This document shows, in pieces, positions 1 to 5,385 of a stretch of 8,283 bases of DNA. Every line of letters starts with the position of its first letter. The stretch's first letter is position 1. Below the pieces are notes generated by a model. That model was not told the origin of the DNA and did not search any database. It saw nothing but the letters and a program-made list of their open reading frames with translations. Made by a program: the position numbers and the translations under genes. Location of the stretch: the NCBI GenBank assembly GCA_012517025.1, contig JAAYVT010000019.1:1-8283 (forward strand), in the 5' to 3' direction. Source of the DNA: Phyllobacteriaceae bacterium (lineage in GTDB: Bacteria; Pseudomonadota; Alphaproteobacteria; Rhizobiales; Ancalomicrobiaceae).

Positions 1-322
1 CATGGGCGAGGCGCAGGTTGCGCGAGTGACGCGTGTTGCCGCCGCGAAAGACCGGGGGCGCCGCTTCGTCGAGCACCACCCGTGCGCCACGCTCCGCCGC
101 CGTCAGCGCCGCGATCAACGCCGCCGTTCCGCCGCCGATCACGTGCACGTCGGCGGCGACGTCGTCGGCCCGGGGGTCGGGATCGGATGCGCCGCTCAGG
201 ATCTCGCCCTCCGACGGGCCGAGACCGGCGCTCTCAGGCGCCCGGCGCCGCCCCCGTCGCGCGGCGCGAGGGGGAAAGGTGGAAGCTTCGCCTCTCCCGA
301 GAAAGCGCGGGAGAGTACGCAT
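1..322 (-). CDS. FAD-dependent dehydrogenase, TcuA/CobZ-like, N-terminal fragment (runs off the left edge)
   Basis: Partial gene: only the first ~107 codons lie in the window. About 60 residues in, the protein reads DVHVIGGGTAALIAALTAAE, a classic FAD Rossmann motif (GxGxxA/G variant), followed by the strand RVVLDEA and then RGGNTRHSRNL. That GGN(T/S)R block is typical of FAD-dependent tricarballylate dehydrogenase TcuA and the related CobZ flavoprotein of cobalamin synthesis; the fumarate reductase/succinate dehydrogenase flavoprotein superfamily is the wider home. The frame opens right after the ferredoxin stop codon. The first start codon is ATG at 322, preceded by a GGGGG tract; the next in frame are GTG at 148 and GTG at 142, immediately before the FAD motif and without a clear ribosome site. 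The ~58-residue leader from 322 is low-complexity and partly encoded by a hairpin repeat, so the start is uncertain. Family fairly sure; substrate unknown. Confidence 0.72.
   Translation of the reverse strand, partial: MRTLPRFLGRGEASTFPPRAARRGRRRAPESAGLGPSEGEILSGASDPDPRADDVAADVHVIGGGTAALIAALTAAERGARVVLDEAAPPVFRGGNTRHSRNLRLAH
251..315. repeat. Two-hairpin palindromic element between ferredoxin and flavoprotein
   Basis: Two inverted repeats lie 17 bases apart. The first pairs CCCCCGTCGCGC (251-262) with GCGCGAGGGGG (264-274), with one bulged base and a very short loop. The second pairs CTCTCCCG (292-299) with CGGGAGAG (308-315) around an 8-base loop. The layout resembles dispersed REP/RUP-type intergenic repeats of alphaproteobacteria. 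Only one copy is visible here, so the repeat status is inferred. It falls within the flavoprotein reading frame if translation starts at 322. It could also act as a processing or attenuation signal in the ferredoxin-flavoprotein transcript. Confidence 0.55.
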
Positions 323-373
323 GCGCCCCCGATCGCCGTCGGCGCGACCGGTTCCGCGGCCCGTCCGTCCCCG

Positions 374-706
374 TCAGACCTTGGGCACCACCACCAGCCG
401 CTCGACGAGCTCGCCCTTGCCGAGATGCGTCTCGCAGATCTCGTCGACGTCGGCCTCGCTCTTCGGCGCGTACCACACCCCCTGCGGATAGACCACCATC
501 AACGGCCCCGCCCGACAGAAGCCGAGGCAGCCGGTCGCCGTCATCGCCACGGTCGGATCGCCGAGCGATTCGACGCCCCATTGCAGCCGCTTCCACAACG
601 GATCGGCCCCCTGCGCCCCGCACGAGCCGCGCGGATGGCCCGGCGGCCGGCTCTGGAAACAGGCGAAGACGTGATGCTTGAAGACCTGCGGCAATTCCTC
701 GCTCAT
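374..706 (-). CDS. [2Fe-2S] ferredoxin, thioredoxin-like (Clostridium pasteurianum 2Fe ferredoxin type)
   Basis: This 110-residue soluble protein has the thioredoxin-like [2Fe-2S] ferredoxin pattern: Cys16, Cys29, Cys60 and Cys64, the last two in GCLGFC followed by AGPLMVVYPQGVWY, and an ending VERLVVVP. From memory, this matches the family containing the C. pasteurianum 2Fe ferredoxin and its Azotobacter homologue (GPxxVVYPxGVWY, VERLVL); related domains include CbiW of cobalamin operons and the NuoE subunit of complex I. The cluster carries single electrons, so a redox partner is expected; the co-directional flavoprotein 51 bases downstream is the obvious candidate. The start is well supported by GGGAGGG five bases upstream of the ATG. 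The clostridial relative interacts with nitrogenase MoFe protein, but nothing in this window shows nitrogen-fixation genes, so that role is only a possibility. Confidence 0.9.
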   Translation of the reverse strand: MSEELPQVFKHHVFACFQSRPPGHPRGSCGAQGADPLWKRLQWGVESLGDPTVAMTATGCLGFCRAGPLMVVYPQGVWYAPKSEADVDEICETHLGKGELVERLVVVPKV

Positions 707-831
707 GCGACCCTCCCGGCGATGCGACCGATCTGGAATTCTTCGTATTCAAGGGTCGTGCCGGATTGCCCACCGGCGGCCCGGATCTTGCGAAACCGGC
801 GGAAAGCGGCGGTGAGAGAGCGGGGGCGGGC
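707..831. promoter_or_regulatory. Divergent intergenic region between the ferredoxin and the TPR gene
   Basis: This 125-base spacer must hold the start signals for both divergent genes. It contains an AT-richer patch around 736-752 with an imperfect inverted repeat, GAAT (736-739) and ATTC (747-750), including a GAATTC palindrome. No convincing -35/-10 pair or sigma-54 -24/-12 element could be picked by eye. Ribosome sites are GGGAGGG for the ferredoxin (minus strand, just beyond 706) and a purine-rich tract before 832 for the plus-strand gene. Confidence 0.35.
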
Positions 832-1338
832 ATGGCGGACGCAAGTGAGAACGCGGCACGGCGTCGGCTTCGCGACGACGACGCGATCGATTTCGGCGAG
901 CTGCCGCCGGCCGTGAACGAAATCCTACAAAGGGGCGTGGCGCTCCACCGCGTCGATCGCGCCGCCGCCGACCGCGCCTTCCGCGAGGCGCTGGCGCTCG
1001 ATCCGCGCGCGCTCGCCACCTATTTCTGTCTCTACAAGATCCACACCTACGCCGGCGATCTCGACGCCGCACTCGAAGCAGCGGAGGCCGGCGCCCGCGA
1101 GGCGGCCCGCCAGGCGAACCTCTCCCCGGACTGGCGGCTGTGGGAGGCGGACGCGATCTCGCTCGACGGCCCCGGCCGCTTCGCGCTCTACACCCTGAAG
1201 GCGCTCGCCTTCATCCGCCTGCGCCGCGACGAGCCCTGCGCGGCGGACGAGGTGCTCGCCCATCTCGCCCGTCTCGACCCGGCCGACGCCGTCGGCGGCT
1301 CGGTGGTGGCGGCGATCCGGCGCGGCGTCGAGGCCTGA
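832..1338 (+). CDS. Small TPR-like protein of unknown function
   Basis: This predicted soluble protein of 168 residues has no signal peptide or membrane segment. After a charged N terminus, residues ~27-90 look like helical repeat units: LQRGVALHRVDRAAADRAFR, then ALALDPRALATYFCLYKI, then YAGDLDAALEAAEAGAREA. The alternation of small and large residues and the LDP turn are characteristic of TPR helices. A second helical part contains WRLWEADAISLDGPGRF, ALYTLKALAFIRLRR and LARLDPADAVGGSVV. TPR proteins usually act as protein-binding scaffolds. The ATG at 832 follows a purine-rich GAGAGAGCGGGGGCGGG tract; an in-frame ATG at 766 would add 22 residues of GP-rich sequence and looks less likely. 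It diverges from the ferredoxin gene, suggesting a shared role, but I do not recognise a named family. Confidence 0.82.
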   Translation: MADASENAARRRLRDDDAIDFGELPPAVNEILQRGVALHRVDRAAADRAFREALALDPRALATYFCLYKIHTYAGDLDAALEAAEAGAREAARQANLSPDWRLWEADAISLDGPGRFALYTLKALAFIRLRRDEPCAADEVLAHLARLDPADAVGGSVVAAIRRGVEA

Positions 1339-1348
1339 GCCCCCGAAA

Positions 1349-1390
1349 CGACGACGGCGCGGGGACCTCGCGATCCCCGCGCCGTCGTCG
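1349..1390. terminator. Perfect 17-bp stem-loop, bidirectional terminator
   Basis: The arms CGACGACGGCGCGGGGA (1349-1365) and its exact reverse complement (1374-1390) enclose the loop CCTCGCGA. It lies between the stop of the TPR gene (1338) and the stop of ybdD (1404), where two transcripts converge. On the minus strand the stem is followed by a short TTTC; on the plus strand there is no T run, so termination may be partly Rho-assisted in that direction. Confidence 0.8.
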
Positions 1391-1403
1391 ATGGGCATCC
1401 GCC

Positions 1404-1631
1404 TCAGCAGCAGCGGAAGGCGCCGTTCGGTCCTCCGCCGTAGCGTCGATCCTGACGCTCGCGGAAGAACTCGGTCTTGGTCATCACCGGCAGATCCGGA
1501 TGGGTCTCCCGGCGATGGGCGACGTAGGTGTCGTAGTCCGGCACCCCGACCATCAGGCGCGCCGTCTCCGCGACGCGCCGTCCGATCTCTGCGCCGTCAG
1601 GCAGCCGTAGCCCGCAGATCCGACACCCCAT
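1404..1631 (-). CDS. ybdD: YbdD/YjiX family small protein, CstA partner
   Basis: This 75-residue protein closely matches the short YbdD/YjiX family (about 65 residues in E. coli): a core reading RLMVGVPDYDTYVAHRRETH, then PVMTKTEFFRERQDRRYGG, and a C-terminal CC pair. These proteins are encoded next to CstA or BtsT transporters and are thought to be accessory to transport; the exact role is not settled. The N terminus here carries an extra CRIC pair (MGCRICGLRL), giving four cysteines in a small protein, which could bind metal. The ATG at 1631 is preceded by a full AGGAGGT site five bases upstream. The gene starts 35 bases before cstA ends, in another frame, so its translation is probably coupled to that of cstA. 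Confidence 0.93.
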   Translation of the reverse strand: MGCRICGLRLPDGAEIGRRVAETARLMVGVPDYDTYVAHRRETHPDLPVMTKTEFFRERQDRRYGGGPNGAFRCC

Positions 1632-3687
1632 CGTCGACCTCCTTGGTGGTGACCTTGTCGGCCTTCAGCGCCGCCAGGGCGGCCTGGACGCCGAAGCCCA
1701 GCATGACGACGACCACCACCATGAACAGCGCCGTCAGCCCCGCGTCGAGGCGGTTGTTGAAGACGATCCGCTCCATCTGCTCCATGCTCTTGGCCGGAGC
1801 CAGCAGCTTGCCGGCGGCGGCAGACTCCGCGAAGCGGTTCGCCTGGGCGAGGAAGCCGATCGCCGGACGGGCGTCGAACAGCTTCTGCCAACCCGCGACC
1901 AGGGTGCACAGGCTGAGCCAGCCGAGCGGCACCAGGGTGACCCAAGAATAGGCCTGCCGCTTCATCTTGAACAGCATGACCACGGCGAAGGCGAGCGCGA
2001 TCGCGGCCAGCATCTGGTTGGCGATGCCGAACAGCGGCCACAGGGTGTTGATGCCGCCGAGCGGATCGACCACGCCCTGGTAGAGGAAGTAGCCCCAGCC
2101 GGCGACCGCGAGCGCGGTGGCGGCGAAGTTGGCGCCCCAGGAGTGGGTCTGCTTGAAGGCCGGGATCGCCGTACCGACGAGATCCTGGATCATGAAGCGG
2201 GCGACGCGCGTGCCGGCATCGACCGTGGTCAGGATGAACAGAGCCTCGAACAGGATGGCGAAGTGATACCAGAAGGCCATCATCGCCGGACCGCCGACCA
2301 CGCCCGACAGAATGTGGGCCATGCCGACGGCGAGCGTCGGCGCGCCGCCGGCGCGGCTGAGGATGGTCGCCTCGCCGACCTGACGCGCCACGTCGGTGAG
2401 CAGGTCGGGCGACACCACGAAGCCGAAGTTGGCGATCGCGGCGGCCGCCGTCTGGGCGGTGGTGCCGAGGATCGCCGGCGCGGTGTTCATGGCGAAATAG
2501 ACGCCCGGATCGAGCACCGCCGCCGCGACCATCGCCATGATGCCGACGAAGCTCTCCATCAGCATCGCGCCGTAGCCGATCAGACGGAGCTGATCTTCGT
2601 TCTCGACCATCTTCGGGGTGGTGCCGGACGAGATCAGGGCATGGAAGCCGGAGATCGCGCCGCAGGCGATGGTGATGAACAGGAACGGGAACAGATCGCC
2701 GGCGAACACCGGCCCGGTCCCGTCGACGAACTTGGTGATCGCCGGCATGTGCAGCTCCGGCCGCACGAAGGCGATGCCGAGCGCCAGACCGACGATGGTG
2801 CCGATCTTCAGGAAGGTCGACAGATAGTCGCGCGGGGCGAGCAGCAGCCACACCGGCAACACCGAGGCGATGAAGCCGTAGCCGATCAACATCATCGCCA
2901 GCGTCTCACCCTTGTAGGTGAAGTACGGCGCCAGCTCCGGGTTCGCCGCGACGCTGCCGCCGACGAAGATCGAGGCGATCAGCAGGACGATGCCGATGAC
3001 GCTCATCTCGGCGATGCGGCCGGGACGCAGGAAGCGCCCGTAGATGCCCATCAGGAAGGCGATCTGGATGGTGGCGAAGACGGTGAAGGTGCCCCACGGG
3101 CTGCCCGCCAGGGCCTTGACCACGATCAGCGCCAGAACGGCGAGCAGGATGATCATGATCATCAGGATGCCGAGCGAGGCGACGAAGCCCGCCACCGGTC
3201 CGAGTTCGGTCTTGATCATGTCGCCGAGCGACCGGCCGTCGCGCCGGGTCGAGGCGAACAGGATGACGAAATCCTGCACCGCGCCGGCGAAGACCACGCC
3301 CGCCAGCAGCCACAGCGTGCCGGGCAGATAGCCCATCTGCGCCGCGAGCACCGGCCCGACCAGCGGTCCGGCACCGGCGATGGCCGCGAAATGGTGGCCG
3401 AACAACACGTATTTGTTGGTCGGCACGTAATCGAGACCGTCGTTGTGGCGCCATGCCGGCGTCTTGCGCGACGGATCGATCCCGAGCACCCGACGCTCCA
3501 CGAACTGTGCGTAGAAGCGGAAGGCGATCAGATAGACCGACACCGCGGCCGTCACGATCCACAACGCGTTGATGGTCTCGCCGCGATAGAGGGCGATGAC
3601 TGCGAGCGACGTCGCCCCGAGCGCGGCGACGACGATCCAGGCCAGCCACTCCAGCGGCGACCGGGCTCGAACGATTTCGGCGGACAT
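1597..3687 (-). CDS. cstA: Carbon starvation protein CstA, inner-membrane transporter
   Basis: At 696 residues this is close to E. coli CstA (701) and BtsT. It is a multi-spanning inner-membrane transporter of the CstA family, known for proton-coupled pyruvate uptake in the BtsT/CstA branch and originally linked to peptide use in starvation. Family landmarks: DYVPTNKYVLFGHHFAAIAG (residues ~86-105) followed by GAGPLVGPVLAAQMGYLPG, AGAVQDFVILFASTRRDGRS (~134-153), SGFHALISSGTTPKM (~346-360), and LTTVDAGTRVARFMIQD (~486-502) followed by the C-terminal five-helix part. Hydrophobic spans run from residue ~13 to ~675. The ATG at 3687 has AGGGAG upstream (spacing ~7). It is the first gene of a two-gene operon with ybdD. 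No BtsSR-type sensor pair is in the window, so its regulation is not visible. The exact substrate is an inference. Confidence 0.96.
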   Translation of the reverse strand: MSAEIVRARSPLEWLAWIVVAALGATSLAVIALYRGETINALWIVTAAVSVYLIAFRFYAQFVERRVLGIDPSRKTPAWRHNDGLDYVPTNKYVLFGHHFAAIAGAGPLVGPVLAAQMGYLPGTLWLLAGVVFAGAVQDFVILFASTRRDGRSLGDMIKTELGPVAGFVASLGILMIMIILLAVLALIVVKALAGSPWGTFTVFATIQIAFLMGIYGRFLRPGRIAEMSVIGIVLLIASIFVGGSVAANPELAPYFTYKGETLAMMLIGYGFIASVLPVWLLLAPRDYLSTFLKIGTIVGLALGIAFVRPELHMPAITKFVDGTGPVFAGDLFPFLFITIACGAISGFHALISSGTTPKMVENEDQLRLIGYGAMLMESFVGIMAMVAAAVLDPGVYFAMNTAPAILGTTAQTAAAAIANFGFVVSPDLLTDVARQVGEATILSRAGGAPTLAVGMAHILSGVVGGPAMMAFWYHFAILFEALFILTTVDAGTRVARFMIQDLVGTAIPAFKQTHSWGANFAATALAVAGWGYFLYQGVVDPLGGINTLWPLFGIANQMLAAIALAFAVVMLFKMKRQAYSWVTLVPLGWLSLCTLVAGWQKLFDARPAIGFLAQANRFAESAAAGKLLAPAKSMEQMERIVFNNRLDAGLTALFMVVVVVMLGFGVQAALAALKADKVTTKEVDDGVSDLRATAA
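1637..1643 (-). promoter_or_regulatory. Ribosome-binding site of ybdD inside cstA
   Basis: AGGAGGT on the minus strand, five bases before the ATG at 1631. It is a near-perfect match to the anti-Shine-Dalgarno and lies within the last codons of cstA. It settles the ybdD start and points to translational coupling. Confidence 0.85.
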
Positions 3688-4075
3688 TCTTTTCTCCCTG
3701 AGAGACGAATTCCAATACTTCGAAGATCAGCGACCTACCCGTACGCCGCGCCCGTCTCGGCCCGGCGGACCCCGTTTCGGACGGCGCGCGCGCGGTCCCA
3801 GAGGCCGAATCCGACGATCGAGACGGTCGATCGCGTCGAAACGGGTGCCGTCGCGCCACATCTCCTCCCCCGCGTCCCGGCGAAGGACGAGGAAGCTTCT
3901 ACGACTTTCGTTCGAGCCGGAGGAAGAAATTGCCTCGTGGGGCATGGACGCGACGCCTCGACGCGGGTGCGGAGCGACGTTCTTCACACCCTCGACTTCG
4001 ACCCCTACGCCGATGAAATTCCGGCGGGAAGGACGATTTCGCATGGCTCGCCGACGACTTTGCGGGAACCGTGCT

Positions 4076-4095
4076 TTTCCCGATGTATCGGGAAA
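4076..4095. promoter_or_regulatory. Palindrome TTTCCCGAT-GT-ATCGGGAAA, possible operator
   Basis: A perfect 9-bp inverted repeat with a 2-base centre. The same half-site, as TTTTCCCGATG, recurs at 4215-4225, exactly 140 bases further on and 125 bases before the dehydrogenase start. The spacing between half-sites suits a dimeric regulator rather than a transcript hairpin. No regulator is identified. Confidence 0.4.
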
Positions 4096-4295
4096 GACCG
4101 GCTTCGACGACTTGCGGACCCGAAGCACCCGCGAAAAGCGCCGTTTTCCGCCGTCTTTCGGCCATCGAGCGGAAGCTCGGCGATCACTCCGAAGTGATTG
4201 CGCAACAGCTTGCGTTTTCCCGATGCGACCACGTCACGCATTTCGCCGGATCGTCGCGAGCTGCGACGAGGACGGTGGCGACCGCGACGATTCGT

Positions 4296-4324
4296 TTGTC
4301 GGCCCGCGCCGTCCCGGCTAGTCT
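4296..4324 (+). promoter_or_regulatory. Weak candidate promoter for the dehydrogenase operon
   Basis: TTGTCG (4296-4301) and TAGTCT (4319-4324) are 17 bases apart and 25 bases before the ATG at 4350. They match the sigma-70 consensus at four and three of six positions respectively, so this is a guess based mainly on spacing and location. Confidence 0.22.
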
Positions 4325-4349
4325 CGCCGCCCCGACCCGAGGTGACCCG

Positions 4350-5318
4350 ATGGCCGAGCGCCCGATCCGCATCGTTTTTCTCGACGCCGCCACGCTGCGC
4401 CCCGACACGGCGCTCGCGCCGTTCTCGTTTCCGCACGTGCTCACCCGCCACGACCGCACCGCGCCGCAAGAGACGGCGGCCCGCCTCGCCGAGGCCGACG
4501 TGGCACTGGTCAACAAGGTGCGGATCGGCGCCGCCGAGATGGACGCCGCGCCCCACCTCGGGCTGATCGCGCTGGCCGCCACCGGCACCGACAACGTCGA
4601 CTTGGAAGCGGCGAAGGCGCGCGGCATCGTGGTGGCGAACGTCCGCGACTACGCCCGCGCCACCGTGCCGGAGCATACGTTCGCGCTGATCCTGGCGTTG
4701 CGCCGCTCGCTCCTCCCCTACCGCGCCTCGGTGCTGGCCGGGCGCTGGCAGGCGGCGGCGCAGTTCAGCTATCACGACTTTCCGATCGCCGATCTCGCCG
4801 GCGCCACTCTCGGTGTCGTCGGCTCCGGCTCGCTCGGCTCGCGCGTCGCCGAGATCGGCCGCGCCTTCGGCATGACGCCGATCTTCGCCGCCCGCCGGAG
4901 CGGATCGGGCGGACGACCCGACGCCGTGCCCTTCCCCGAGTTCCTCGCCCGCGCCGACGTCGTCTCGCTGCATTGCCCGCTGACGCCGGAGACCGCCGGC
5001 CTCTTCGGCGCCGCCGAATTCGCCGCGATGAAGCCGACGGCGTTGCTGATCAACACCGCCCGCGCCGGCCTCGTCGACGTCGAAGCCCTCGCCGAGGCGC
5101 TGGAACGCGGCGAGATCGCCGGCGCCGGGCTCGACGTCGCCGCCCCCGAGCCGCCGCCGGCGGAGAGCCCGATCATGCGGCTGGCGACCCGGCCGAACGT
5201 GATCCTCACCCCGCACGTCGGCTGGGCGTCGCGCGAGGCGGTGCAGGGGCTCGCCGATCGCCTCGTCGCCAATGTCGAGGCCTGGGCGGCCGGCACCCCG
5301 ACCAATCGGGTGGCGTGA
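4350..5318 (+). CDS. D-2-hydroxyacid dehydrogenase, HprA-like (glycerate/hydroxypyruvate reductase)
   Basis: This 322-residue cytosolic enzyme of the D-isomer-specific 2-hydroxyacid dehydrogenase family probably interconverts hydroxypyruvate and D-glycerate, or glyoxylate and glycolate. The nucleotide-binding motif is GVVGSGSLGS (Gly158, Gly160, Gly163). Catalytic residues sit where expected: Arg238 in INTARAGLVD, Glu267 in APEPPP, and His289 in LTPHVGWAS. Substrate-side blocks AATGTDNVD (~76-84) and VRDYARATVPEH (~98-109), and QFSYHDFPI, closely resemble the HprA glycerate dehydrogenase of methylotrophs and its proteobacterial homologues. The second beta strand ends AARRSGSG (~180-187) with no acidic residue, suggesting NADP(H) rather than NAD(H). 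The ATG at 4350 follows GAGGTGA at a 5-base spacing; longer in-frame starts upstream lack family similarity. The glycosyltransferase gene follows at 67 bases. Family is sure; physiological substrate is inferred. Confidence 0.93.
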   Translation: MAERPIRIVFLDAATLRPDTALAPFSFPHVLTRHDRTAPQETAARLAEADVALVNKVRIGAAEMDAAPHLGLIALAATGTDNVDLEAAKARGIVVANVRDYARATVPEHTFALILALRRSLLPYRASVLAGRWQAAAQFSYHDFPIADLAGATLGVVGSGSLGSRVAEIGRAFGMTPIFAARRSGSGGRPDAVPFPEFLARADVVSLHCPLTPETAGLFGAAEFAAMKPTALLINTARAGLVDVEALAEALERGEIAGAGLDVAAPEPPPAESPIMRLATRPNVILTPHVGWASREAVQGLADRLVANVEAWAAGTPTNRVA

Positions 5319-5385
5319 CGTCAACCCGATCTTCAGACCGATCGGCGAGGATCGCCCCGACCCGAAAGGGACGGGAGACGTCGCG

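Larger units (their letters stand above)
3688..4349. other. Long gene-free stretch between cstA and the dehydrogenase gene
   Basis: These 662 bases separate two divergent genes and hold no reading frame with recognisable protein character; frames on both strands are Arg/Ser/Pro-rich and lack a good ribosome site. GC content appears somewhat lower than in the genes. It should contain the cstA promoter at its left end and the dehydrogenase promoter at its right end. Visible structure: the palindrome at 4076-4095, a repeat of its left half at 4215-4225, small hairpins at 4183-4198 (ATCACT/AGTGAT) and around 4200-4213 (CGCAA/TTGCG). A small RNA is possible but no clear terminator marks one. Confidence 0.6.

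Noticed and set aside
2..916. 304-codon plus-strand frame across the ferredoxin/flavoprotein region
   Set aside because: Antisense to two genes with clear cofactor motifs; composition is Arg/Ala/Pro noise.
1553..2851. 432-codon minus-strand frame overlapping cstA
   Set aside because: Alternate-frame shadow of cstA, Arg/Gly-rich and without domain features.
4043..4064. Sigma-54-like TGGC...TTTGC element upstream of the dehydrogenase
   Set aside because: The GG and GC pairs are not at the required 10-base spacing.
3727..4128. 133-codon minus-strand frame in the gap upstream of cstA
   Set aside because: Arg/Pro-rich with no ribosome site at its start and no recognised motif; treated as chance open frame in GC-rich DNA.
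2143..4197. 684-codon open frame on the plus strand
   Set aside because: It runs antisense through cstA. Its product is rich in Asp, Glu, Arg and His with no family resemblance, as expected opposite a GC-rich hydrophobic gene.
5272..5385. Upstream ATG start for the glycosyltransferase
   Set aside because: Would overlap the dehydrogenase by 47 bases and add a Pro/Arg-rich leader; GTG at 5386 has a good ribosome site and a normal N terminus.
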